A program made the translations under genes and the position numbers. This document shows positions 7,397 through 14,462 of a DNA stretch of 21,398 nt, piece by piece (position 1 is the first letter of the stretch; each line of letters begins with the position of its first letter). This DNA is from Proteobacteria bacterium UBA5122. Lineage in GTDB: Bacteria > Pseudomonadota > Gammaproteobacteria > Tenderiales > Tenderiaceae. Where the stretch lies: contig DHYU01000006.1 of the NCBI GenBank assembly GCA_002415485.1, positions 11,813-33,210 of the forward strand. The letters are read 5' to 3'. The notes below the pieces were generated by a model. It did not search any database. It had not been told where the DNA came from and saw only the letters and a list, made by a program, of their open reading frames with translations.

Positions 7397-7699
7397 ATGA
7401 AAGCACTCTACGTAGCCGCCGCCCTGGCCGTTGTTACCGCCAGCGGTTGCTCTAAGACCAATGATTTCACCCCGAAGGCAGGTGCCAGCGGTGAAGACAT
7501 CTTCAACACCGGTTGTTTTGAATGTCATGACTACCGTGCAGATCCGCTGTTTGTCTTGAGTAAAGACATGGGCAGCGCCCAAGCGATCGCTGAAAAGATT
7601 GGCAAAGGCAGCCTCGGCATGCCCTCCTTCCCCAACATCCAGGGTGAAGACCTGCAAAAGCTGAGCGAGTACGTACTCAGCAAGAGCAAGGTTGAATAA
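7397..7699 (+). CDS. Small monohaem c-type cytochrome, probable lipoprotein
   Basis: The 100-residue product has a hydrophobic leader ending ASGC (Cys18), which suits lipoprotein processing, although the -3 residue is Ala rather than Leu or Val. The haem c site is CFECH (40-44). A methionine within LGMPSFP (Met75) is the likely sixth ligand. The C-terminal helix (EDLQKLSEYVLSK) is typical of class I cytochromes. A periplasmic electron carrier is expected; its partner is not evident here. AAAGGA precedes the ATG. The flanking genes lie on the other strand, so it appears to be a single-gene unit closed by the hairpin at 7708-7740. Confidence 0.87.
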   Translation: MKALYVAAALAVVTASGCSKTNDFTPKAGASGEDIFNTGCFECHDYRADPLFVLSKDMGSAQAIAEKIGKGSLGMPSFPNIQGEDLQKLSEYVLSKSKVE

Positions 7700-7707
7700 G
7701 AAGAATC

Positions 7708-7740
7708 GCACCACAGCGACGAACCATCGTCCTGTGGTGC
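7708..7740 (+). terminator. Long hairpin terminator between convergent genes
   Basis: GCACCACAG (7708-7716) pairs with CTGTGGTGC (7732-7740). An inner GACG/CGTC stem continues the helix after one bulged base. It starts nine bases after the cytochrome stop and ends just before the convergent membrane-protein gene. TTCT follows on the plus strand and GATTCTTCTT on the minus strand, so it may serve both genes. Confidence 0.65.
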
Positions 7741-7742
7741 TT

Positions 7743-8090
7743 CTAGCTTGGCGGCAATCGTCTCAACTGAGCACGCCAACGTATCAATATGTAACTCAGC
7801 ACTACTGTTGCAACCAAAAATCCGTACAGAAATAACTTGGTATTAAAGGGCAGCTCTAGCGACTGCCATAGTCTCATCGCATCATTGATGACAAACGCAC
7901 CTATCAGCACATTACACAGCGTGACGTAATAAAAACCATTAGCCACCCGACCATCTTTAACCTGCACAGAAAACACCGACAGCAACAATGCGGCTGCGGA
8001 CAGCAACAAACCAATCACCGACATCGCACCCGGCATAAAGCTTGGCGCCCAGGCCAAGAGTGATGTCAGCACTGCCAGCCAACCCAACAC
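7743..8090 (-). CDS. Small integral membrane protein, function unknown
   Basis: The 115-residue product is almost entirely hydrophobic, with four likely membrane helices (about 2-18, 20-43, 52-70 and 84-104) and a basic C-terminal end (RWRAQLRRLPPS) expected in the cytoplasm. I do not recognise a family. It reads from GTG at 8090, twelve bases after the M48 protease gene on the same strand, so the two are probably co-transcribed and perhaps translationally coupled. That could link it to envelope quality control, but the link is contextual only. Confidence 0.65.
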   Translation of the reverse strand: MLGWLAVLTSLLAWAPSFMPGAMSVIGLLLSAAALLLSVFSVQVKDGRVANGFYYVTLCNVLIGAFVINDAMRLWQSLELPFNTKLFLYGFLVATVVLSYILIRWRAQLRRLPPS

Positions 8091-8102
8091 AAAATGCTTA
8101 TC

Positions 8103-8909
8103 CTATTTTGCAACGGTGCACGCGGGCACCCGACCCGATGCCCGGGCCTGCTCATACACGCCCATGGTCTGAAACAAGCCACTATTCAAATCACTGATCC
8201 GCGTATCATGTGCCGGATGGGTCGACATAAATTCCGGCGGCGCCTTGCCTCCGTCCTTGCCCATGTTTTTCCACAGTTCAGACGCCTGCCGAGGATCAAA
8301 CCCGGCCCGCGCCATCAACATCTGGCCAATCTCATCGGCCTCGCTCTCGTGCAGACGACTAAATGGCAGCATGATGCCCACTTGGCTCCCCAGCCCCAAC
8401 AAGGTCATCGCCTTATCGCGCTGATCGGCATGATTCTTGTCCAGCCAGTTATTCAGCAAGGCCAAACTTTGACCAAGCGCCAAATTCTGCGACACCCGCT
8501 CATTGCCATGACGCGCCATCACATGCGCCACCTCATGGCCGATCACCGCCGCCAGCTGATCCTGATTCTCCGCCACCGACAACAAACCGCGGTAGACGCC
8601 GATCTTGCCGCCAGGCAACGCAAACGCATTGACGGTTGCATCCTCAAAGACCACCACTTCCCAATCGCTGCTGAATTCGCGCACCTGAGGCAGGTCGGTA
8701 ATTGCCTTGGCCACGCACTGCACATAGGCATCCACCTGTTTGTCTTGGGTCGCAGGTGTCTGCGCCTGAATCTGATGAAAGGACTGCACCCCCATCACCA
8801 CCATCTGCGAACTGGGCAACATCACAAACTGTTTGCGCCCACTCGGCGTCACCGAACAGCCAACCATCAGTAACGCCACCACACCCACTGTCAACCATCG
8901 CGCCCACAT
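8103..8909 (-). CDS. M48-family metalloprotease, outer-membrane lipoprotein type
   Basis: The 268-residue protein has a lipoprotein signal ending LMVGC (Cys18). The zinc-protease motif HEVAH is at 125-129, and the downstream ESEAD motif at 188-192 supplies the third ligand. It also has the family strand segments NAFALPGGKIGVYRGLL (94-110) and FMSTHPAHDTRI. This matches the single-domain M48 lipoproteins of E. coli (LoiP/YcaL type), which degrade misassembled outer-membrane proteins. It lacks the TPR region of BepA. The residue after the lipid Cys is Ser, consistent with outer-membrane sorting. It diverges from the secreted orphan at 9044. Confidence 0.9.
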   Translation of the reverse strand: MWARWLTVGVVALLMVGCSVTPSGRKQFVMLPSSQMVVMGVQSFHQIQAQTPATQDKQVDAYVQCVAKAITDLPQVREFSSDWEVVVFEDATVNAFALPGGKIGVYRGLLSVAENQDQLAAVIGHEVAHVMARHGNERVSQNLALGQSLALLNNWLDKNHADQRDKAMTLLGLGSQVGIMLPFSRLHESEADEIGQMLMARAGFDPRQASELWKNMGKDGGKAPPEFMSTHPAHDTRISDLNSGLFQTMGVYEQARASGRVPACTVAK

Positions 8910-8978
8910 AAACCATTACCCCTTCATATCGCACGCCTTTAAACCCGCCCAGCATACCCTACAAAATCCGTCAGGGAC

Positions 8979-9007
8979 TGGACAGCTCTTCATACGCCTA
9001 TTATGGT
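8979..9007 (+). promoter_or_regulatory. Sigma-70-type promoter for the secreted protein at 9044
   Basis: TGGACA (8979-8984) and TATGGT (9002-9007) are separated by exactly 17 bases. Transcription would start about 30 bases ahead of the ATG at 9044. A very strong ribosome-binding site, AGGAGG (9030-9035), lies eight bases before that ATG. Good elements on both counts suggest high expression. Confidence 0.5.
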
Positions 9008-9043
9008 AGCGCCGGGAGTGAGAAAAAAGAGGAGGAGCACTAC

Positions 9044-9490
9044 ATGAACTACAAAGCACTATGTTTATCGATCATCATCCCACTGGCGATCGCCGCACAA
9101 ACCGCCCAAGCCGACGCACCTGTCACCATTCAACAAATGGCGCAGATCCTGCTCGACATCAAACAAAAACCCAGTAAAGAGCAGATCAAGACCCTGGAAG
9201 GCATCAGCCCCAGCCGAGGTGTCACCGCCAATGAGCAGCGCCTGGCCAAGGCCATGCTCGGCATCGACGGCAAGCTGACCGACAAATCGGCCATCTGGGA
9301 AGTCCTGCGCAGCGTCAACGCCAGCGAGGGTGAACGCGAACTGGCCAAGATCCTGAACAGCTACAACACCAAGGCCGCAGCGACTGAAAAGACTCGACTG
9401 AAATCACTGCTGCCTACACAGGTCATCGCAGAAAAAGACGCTAAAAAAGCAGACAAAAAAGTCACCGCTGCGGCAGACAAAAAACAATAA
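9044..9490 (+). CDS. Secreted lysine-rich protein, function unknown
   Basis: The 148-residue product has a clear signal peptide (MNYKALCLSIIIPLAIAA) with likely cleavage after AQA (residue 23). The mature part is mostly helical. It has two similar-looking segments, one around residues 40-70 and one around 76-108, each with a (K/E)LxK-type helix and a short Gly/Ser turn. A Lys/Ala/Asp-rich tail follows (about 128-148). There are no cysteines after the signal peptide and no enzymatic motif. I do not recognise a family. It has its own promoter, strong ribosome-binding site and terminator, so it is a single-gene unit. Confidence 0.75.
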   Translation: MNYKALCLSIIIPLAIAAQTAQADAPVTIQQMAQILLDIKQKPSKEQIKTLEGISPSRGVTANEQRLAKAMLGIDGKLTDKSAIWEVLRSVNASEGERELAKILNSYNTKAAATEKTRLKSLLPTQVIAEKDAKKADKKVTAAADKKQ

Positions 9491-9517
9491 CAAGCTGTAG
9501 CACTCACGTTAATATCC

Positions 9518-9540
9518 AGCCCTCTGCGGAGGGCTTTTTT
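9518..9540 (+). terminator. Intrinsic terminator
   Basis: AGCCCTC (9518-9524) and GAGGGCT (9529-9535) form a seven-pair stem with a four-base loop, and a run of six T overlaps the last stem base (9535-9540). It lies 28 bases after the stop of the secreted orphan. This is the clearest rho-independent terminator in the window, and it insulates the next gene. Confidence 0.92.
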
Positions 9541-9650
9541 GTGTCCGTTACTCCACCGCTTCGGCAATCACCATTCTGTGCAGTTTCAATAATTCAAGAA
9601 GTGCATGTCATTTGCCGCCACAGTAAGTAACTGAAAACTGGATGCATTAC

Positions 9651-11669
9651 ATGAACCCAATCCGTATCGCTGTTACCTGCATTGGCAGCGGAGTAGCTCA
9701 ATCCATTATCGACTCAATCAAATTATCCAATCTCGACATCTATACCATCGGCCTAGGCAGCACTCCATACGCATTTGCTGCCTATGATTGCGATGAGAAC
9801 ATCCTGCTGCCCACGGTATACAACAACAACTATATCGACCAACTATTCTCCGCATGCATCAATGCCAACGTAGATATCTTGTTGCCCGGGCATGACGACG
9901 AGCTACTATTACTCAGCGACCATCTACAAACGTTTGAAACAGCGGGCATCCACATTCCCATCTCACATAGGGCTTTATTGGAGCTGTGTCGAGACAAGGG
10001 CCGTATGTCTACCCAGCTCAACACCGGCACCCCGTATTACGTCAATAGTTATTCAAAAAACCAATTACTGAATTCCAAAACAAACGAACCAAACATTTTC
10101 CCCCTCATAGCCAAGCCCAATGCAGGCTTCGCCTCTAGAGGGCTTTCCGTTGTCCGCAGCTTAGATGATGTCATCGCACTCGACGGCGATATGGTTTTTC
10201 AGGAAATTGCTTACCCCCACCCTGACTCCCCTGAATATGGCAAATTTGTTTCTGCTCTGAATAAAAACCAAGTATTGCAACTCGACGAACTATCACTACA
10301 AGTCGTGATTGGACGTCATGGTAACGAACTGGGCCGATTTGCCAGCTGTAACCGCCTCCATAATGGAGTTCCAATTGAAATTGTTCCAGTGGATGCGCCC
10401 GCCGCCTGGACGGCCATTGATGAATTGCTGCCCACACTCATTGATCTGGGACTACGAGGCCCGCTCAACCTGCAAGGACGCTTGACCGAACATGGACTCA
10501 AGCTCTTCGAGATGAATGCACGCTTCACCGGCATCACCGGTTTGCGAGCCATGTGTGGTTTTAACGAGGTTGAAGCACTTATTTACGATACGCTGGAACT
10601 CTCGGTGCCTCCGAGACACTTGGCCCAAAACCATCGAAAAATTGGTATCCGACAATATAAAAATCGCGTCGTCGACTTCAAACACACCACCATCCTGGAG
10701 AGTGCCGTTCGCCAGGTGGCCGGATTTCCTGCTGACCATGGGCAGACGGTATTGGTCACTGGTGCCAACAGTTATCTCGGCCGTGCGACCATCGACGCCC
10801 TGCTCGACAACCCCGACGTCAGCCGTGTCATCGGCCTGGCTCGCGACATCGATAGGTTCAACGGCATCGATAGTCCGGAACTCCCCGCAGGTGCAGATAT
10901 CTACCCGATATCCGCCTATTACGACGGTACACTCAACTTTGGCGACATAGACATCGTATGTCATCTTGCCTCTTCCCGGCCGGTCCACAGCCAACAGGAA
11001 ATCGCCAACTCACTGGCATTCAGCCAACAGCTCATTCGCTCCGCGCATCAACACCACACCCCCCGCTTCATCTATGCCTCAAGCCAGTCTGTTTACGGTA
11101 CAAAACAACCACCGTTATGGCGCGAATCCCAAGCGCCAGCCCCGGAGTCTGCCTATGCCATGGCGAAATACTCCACCGAACTGATGCTGGAACAAATCCA
11201 GGCATTGAACCCCAGCTGCCAAACCACATCACTGCGTATCTCGCGCCTCTTTGGTCCCAGCCCGGTCTTTCGCCTAGATGAACTGCCCCATAAATTCGTC
11301 GCCAGTGCTTTAAATCAGAAACCACTTACGGTGATGGGTGGAGAGCAAACCATGGATTTTATCGATGTACGAGATGCCGCCACGGTCATATCCACCCTCG
11401 TATCTACGCCACACCGACAATGGCAGCCAGTGCTTAACGTATCCGCTGGCCAACCTATCAGTATTCTGGATCTGGCCAAACAGGCACTTGAGGTTGCCGG
11501 GCATAACACCGGGTTTGAACATTGGATCAATCAAGATCTGAGCTTCCAAGCCCCGAATTTTGGTTTGGACATCTCCCTGCTCAGTGAAACGCTAAACTGG
11601 CGACCTACGTACGATATACGCGCCACCTTAAACGCCATTTTCCAACAACTCAGACAAGCAGGCAGTTAA
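9651..11669 (+). CDS. Two-domain enzyme: ATP-grasp ligase fused to NAD-dependent epimerase/dehydratase
   Basis: Numbered from the ATG at 9642, the 675-residue frame has two enzyme domains. The first (about 5-325) is an ATP-grasp with a Rossmann-like lead (IRIAVTCIGSGVAQSI), the ATP-lysine region IAKPNAGFASRG (156-167) and the metal motif FEMNARFTG (289-297, E290 and N292). It resembles carbamoyl-phosphate-synthase/PylC-type ligases that join a carboxylate to an amine. The second (about 367-675) is an extended SDR with the NAD motif TGANSYLG (373-380), SSQSVYG (480-486) and catalytic YAMAK (Y505, K509), as in nucleotide-sugar epimerases. The substrate is unknown, and no polysaccharide genes adjoin. 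The ATG at 9651 fits the family start; 9642 is also possible. Its 3' end overlaps oxyR by 42 bases. Confidence 0.85.
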   Translation: MNPIRIAVTCIGSGVAQSIIDSIKLSNLDIYTIGLGSTPYAFAAYDCDENILLPTVYNNNYIDQLFSACINANVDILLPGHDDELLLLSDHLQTFETAGIHIPISHRALLELCRDKGRMSTQLNTGTPYYVNSYSKNQLLNSKTNEPNIFPLIAKPNAGFASRGLSVVRSLDDVIALDGDMVFQEIAYPHPDSPEYGKFVSALNKNQVLQLDELSLQVVIGRHGNELGRFASCNRLHNGVPIEIVPVDAPAAWTAIDELLPTLIDLGLRGPLNLQGRLTEHGLKLFEMNARFTGITGLRAMCGFNEVEALIYDTLELSVPPRHLAQNHRKIGIRQYKNRVVDFKHTTILESAVRQVAGFPADHGQTVLVTGANSYLGRATIDALLDNPDVSRVIGLARDIDRFNGIDSPELPAGADIYPISAYYDGTLNFGDIDIVCHLASSRPVHSQQEIANSLAFSQQLIRSAHQHHTPRFIYASSQSVYGTKQPPLWRESQAPAPESAYAMAKYSTELMLEQIQALNPSCQTTSLRISRLFGPSPVFRLDELPHKFVASALNQKPLTVMGGEQTMDFIDVRDAATVISTLVSTPHRQWQPVLNVSAGQPISILDLAKQALEVAGHNTGFEHWINQDLSFQAPNFGLDISLLSETLNWRPTYDIRATLNAIFQQLRQAGS

Positions 11670-12533
11670 CGCTTCCAAATCCACCTTGCGGTAATACTCC
11701 TTACGCCACACCAGCGCCAATTCCCGATGCGGTCCGGCCTCAGCCAGCGGCCGCAGCTCGATATCCTTGTGCTGCATCAGGGCCGAGTTAACAGCCATAT
11801 TTGGCAAAAAGGTGATGCCCTGGCCACCGGCGACCATCTCTATCAGCGTGTAGAGGCTGGTGCCCTGAAAGGCGGCCTTTTGCTGCAGGTCGCGGCGGTG
11901 ACAGGCGGACAAGGCGTGATCTCGCAGGCAGTGGCCCTCTTCCAATAGCAGCAGTTCGTCGTCTACCAGCTGGGCGGGGGCGATCGGCCCGCCACTGGCC
12001 AGACGATGCCCCTTGGGCAGTGCGACCCAAAAGGTCTCGCTGGCAAACACCTGAGATTCCATGCGCCCCAGCTCATACGGCAGCGCGAAGATGGCACAAT
12101 CCAGATCGCCCTCTTCCAGCTTTTTGAGCAACACCGCGCTCTCGGCCTCGACCAGATACAGCTCCAGCTGCGGAAAGCGCTCGCGCACCGACGGCAAAAC
12201 CTGCGGCAGCAGAAACGGGCCGATGGTCGGGATCACGCCCAAGCGCAACGGCCCACTGAGCAGCGGCCGGTCCTGCTGCGCCTCCTCCACCATCTGCGCC
12301 GCCAGCGACAATAGCTGCTCGGCCTTGTCCGCCATCGCCAGCCCCAGTGGCGTCGGCAAGACCTTGCGTTTACTACGCTCCAGCAACTGCGCCCCTAACA
12401 GGCCCTCCAGCTCCTGAATGCCGGTACTGAGGGTGGACTGCGTGACATGGCAGCGCTCGGCCGCCTGCGCGAAATGGCGCAGGCTGACCACGGCCTGTAA
12501 ATATTGCAGCTGACGTATCGATGGCAATCTCAT
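11628..12533 (-). CDS. oxyR: LysR-family peroxide sensor OxyR
   Basis: The 301-residue LysR regulator has an N-terminal helix-turn-helix (about 5-65, FAQAAERCHVTQSTLSTGIQ) and a periplasmic-binding-like sensor domain. The redox-active pair is conserved: C202 in EEGHCLRDHALSAC and C211, nine residues apart as in E. coli C199/C208. Peroxide forms the disulfide and switches the tetramer to activation. It diverges from the rubrerythrin operon with 113 bases between start codons, which fits direct control of that operon. An 11-base-periodic site in the gap partly matches the OxyR consensus. Its stop lies inside the 3' end of the convergent fusion-enzyme gene. Confidence 0.92.
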   Translation of the reverse strand: MRLPSIRQLQYLQAVVSLRHFAQAAERCHVTQSTLSTGIQELEGLLGAQLLERSKRKVLPTPLGLAMADKAEQLLSLAAQMVEEAQQDRPLLSGPLRLGVIPTIGPFLLPQVLPSVRERFPQLELYLVEAESAVLLKKLEEGDLDCAIFALPYELGRMESQVFASETFWVALPKGHRLASGGPIAPAQLVDDELLLLEEGHCLRDHALSACHRRDLQQKAAFQGTSLYTLIEMVAGGQGITFLPNMAVNSALMQHKDIELRPLAEAGPHRELALVWRKEYYRKVDLEALTACLSELLENGV

Positions 12534-12535
12534 TA

Positions 12536-12572
12536 ATCGATTTTTCCTATTAATTATTTTTTTATTATCAAT
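12536..12572. promoter_or_regulatory. Candidate OxyR-binding region between oxyR and rubrerythrin
   Basis: Four tetramers spaced by seven bases, ATCG (12536), CTAT (12547), TTTT (12558) and CAAT (12569), follow the OxyR pattern ATAG-N7-CTAT-N7-ATAG-N7-CTAT. By my hand comparison 11 of 16 bases match. The region is strongly A/T-rich compared with its surroundings. It lies directly before the oxyR start and ahead of a TTATAG (12582-12587) that could be the rubrerythrin -10. Confidence 0.35.
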
Positions 12573-12646
12573 TGGATCGAATTATAGACCTCAACTACTA
12601 TTACTTCCAGACAAGAGACCAACCCCTCACCAACAGGAGAAACACC

Positions 12647-13120
12647 ATGAGCCACCATACCGACTCACTGACCATTAAAAACCTCGAAGCCGCCTTCGCC
12701 GGCGAATCGATGGCCAATCGCAAATACCTCTACTTCGCCCGCCTGGCACGCAAACTGGGCGCCGATGATGTGGCCGAGGTATTCGAGCGCACTGCCGAGC
12801 AAGAGACCGCCCACGCCCTCGGCCATCTGGAACTGCTCTACCCACCGGAGAGCCTGACCGTGGAAAAGATGCTGGAGCTGGCGATCGAGGGCGAGACCTA
12901 CGAGTACACCGAGATGTATCCGGCCTTCCGCCACACCGCGCTGGAAGAGCGAAATCACGCCGCAGTGGCCGAGATGGACGAGCAAATCGCCGAATCAAAG
13001 GAACATGCGGAGATGTTTGCTGCCGTACTGGAAAAGGCCGCCAAGCGTTTTGCCGCGCTGGCAAAGGTGGAAGAGCGCCACGCCAACCACTATCGCGACA
13101 CCCTGGCCAAAGTGAAATAA
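12647..13120 (+). CDS. Rubrerythrin, diiron domain only (no rubredoxin domain)
   Basis: Rubrerythrins reduce hydrogen peroxide at a diiron site in a ferritin-like four-helix bundle. The 157-residue product has the expected ligand helices: E20 in AFAGESMANRKYLYFA, E53 and H56 in EQETAHALGH, the EGETYEYTEMYPAF segment (81-94), and EERH (142-145). Classical rubrerythrin (about 190 residues) carries a C-terminal rubredoxin domain; here the protein stops before it. Translation starts at 12647, with AGGAG (12635-12639) seven bases upstream. An upstream TTG in frame is not supported. It heads an operon with a separate rubredoxin and a rubredoxin reductase, diverging from oxyR. Confidence 0.92.
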   Translation: MSHHTDSLTIKNLEAAFAGESMANRKYLYFARLARKLGADDVAEVFERTAEQETAHALGHLELLYPPESLTVEKMLELAIEGETYEYTEMYPAFRHTALEERNHAAVAEMDEQIAESKEHAEMFAAVLEKAAKRFAALAKVEERHANHYRDTLAKVK

Positions 13121-13145
13121 CGACTACGTTTTTTATAGAACATTA

Positions 13146-13161
13146 AGGAGAAACACCATGA
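13146..13161 (+). repeat. Second copy of a 16-base translation-start leader shared with rubrerythrin
   Basis: AGGAGAAACACCATGA occurs identically at 12635-12650 (rubrerythrin start) and 13146-13161 (rubredoxin start). Each copy holds the ribosome-binding site, spacer and start codon. Exact identity over the spacer is more than the ribosome needs and suggests copying or matched expression of the two partners. Confidence 0.85.
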
Positions 13162-13322
13162 AAAAGTATCAATGCATCGTATGCGGCTTCATCTATGACG
13201 AGGCCCAAGGCCTGCCAGACGAAGGCATCGCCGCCGGCACACGCTGGGAAGACATCCCTGACGACTGGAGCTGCCCCGACTGCGGCGTCGCCAAGGAAGA
13301 CTTCGAGATGGTGGAGGTATAA
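13158..13322 (+). CDS. Rubredoxin
   Basis: This 54-residue gene is a complete class I rubredoxin starting MKKYQCIVCGFIYDEA. The iron is held by four cysteines in two CxxC pairs: C6/C9 (CIVCG) and C39/C42 (CPDCGV). It also has the conserved W30 of TRWEDIPDDW. It carries one electron at low potential. Between rubrerythrin and the reductase it most likely passes electrons from NAD(P)H to the diiron peroxidase, replacing the domain absent from that rubrerythrin. AGGAG lies seven bases before the ATG. The stop is three bases before the reductase start, so the two are translationally close. Confidence 0.96.
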   Translation: MKKYQCIVCGFIYDEAQGLPDEGIAAGTRWEDIPDDWSCPDCGVAKEDFEMVEV

Positions 13323-13325
13323 ACC

Positions 13326-14462
13326 ATGACACGCATCGTCATCATCGGAACCGGCATGGCCGGCTATGGCCTGGCACGGGAGATCCGTAAACTCGATACA
13401 GATGTATCACTGACACTGATCTCGGCCGATGCTGGCGATGCCTATTCCAAACCCATGCTGTCGAATGCCGTCAGCAAGGGTAAAACACCCGAGACACTGA
13501 TCACGGCCGATGCGACGGCAATGGCACAGCAACTATCGGCCAAGATCATCACCCAGGCCAAGGTTGAACGGATCGACCGTGCGCAGAAAACCGTCGTGCT
13601 CGCCGAACAAGTGATCGTGTACGACACATTGGTGCTGGCGGTCGGTGCCGATCCGATTCGTCTACCACTCAACGGCAATGCCGTCGATCGGATCATATCC
13701 GTGAACGACATCTACGATTACGCCCGCTTCCGCGAATCACTGCCTGCCAAGGGTAGACTGGCCATCATTGGCGGTGGTTTGATCGGTTGCGAATTCGCCA
13801 ATGACCTAGCGGCGGAGCATAAGGTACATGTCATCGACCGCAATCCACTGCCCTTGGGGCGTTTACTGCACACAGCCATCGCCACACCACTATTGGACGC
13901 GCTCAGCTCACTTGGCATCCAATGGCATGGCAATGCTGCAATTGACTCGGTGGATCACCACGGCGATGGCGTACAGATCCGGCTGAACGGCGATGAAGTC
14001 ATTGAATGCGATGCAGTGCTATCAGCGGTCGGCTTAAAAGCACGTACTGCACTGGCACAGGCTGCGGGTCTTACCACCAATCGCGGTATCGTCGTCGATC
14101 GTTATCTGCAAAGCACCGATCCGCACATCTATGCCCTCGGCGATTGCGCCGAAGTAGAAGGCCAATTTTTACCATTCGTAATGCCCTTGATGCGCTGCAC
14201 CAAGGCACTGGCCGCCACCTTATGTGGTGAACTCACGGCCGTCAATTATCCAGCCATGCCAGTGACATTAAAAACACCCGTCTATCCTGTGGCCGTGATG
14301 CCACCGGCAAACGACTGTGGTGATTGGCATATCGATAATACTGAGGATTGTTTACGTGCACTGCACTATAACAACGGCAAACTCACTGGCTTTGCCATTG
14401 GGGGCACCAAAGCCGTTCAACAAGCCAATATTTTAGCGAAGGAACTCGCAGCTCTTTTTTAG
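13326..14462 (+). CDS. Rubredoxin-NAD(+) reductase (FAD-dependent)
   Basis: The 378-residue flavoprotein belongs to the pyridine-nucleotide-disulfide oxidoreductase fold. It has the FAD dinucleotide site GTGMAG (8-13), the NAD(P)H site GGGLIG (149-154) preceded by LAII, and the second FAD motif YALGDCAE (269-276). Length and lack of a redox-active CxxC match AlkT/RubB-type rubredoxin reductases. The ribosome-binding site GGAGG (13313-13317) lies inside the end of the rubredoxin gene, and the start is three bases after that gene's stop. Its role here is to feed rubredoxin, and through it rubrerythrin. The 3' end overlaps the convergent kinase gene by four bases. Confidence 0.93.
   Translation: MTRIVIIGTGMAGYGLAREIRKLDTDVSLTLISADAGDAYSKPMLSNAVSKGKTPETLITADATAMAQQLSAKIITQAKVERIDRAQKTVVLAEQVIVYDTLVLAVGADPIRLPLNGNAVDRIISVNDIYDYARFRESLPAKGRLAIIGGGLIGCEFANDLAAEHKVHVIDRNPLPLGRLLHTAIATPLLDALSSLGIQWHGNAAIDSVDHHGDGVQIRLNGDEVIECDAVLSAVGLKARTALAQAAGLTTNRGIVVDRYLQSTDPHIYALGDCAEVEGQFLPFVMPLMRCTKALAATLCGELTAVNYPAMPVTLKTPVYPVAVMPPANDCGDWHIDNTEDCLRALHYNNGKLTGFAIGGTKAVQQANILAKELAALF

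Noticed and set aside
12572..12646. N-terminal extension of rubrerythrin from a TTG
   Set aside because: It begins inside the divergent promoter region, lacks a ribosome site, and the ATG at 12647 has AGGAG at proper spacing.
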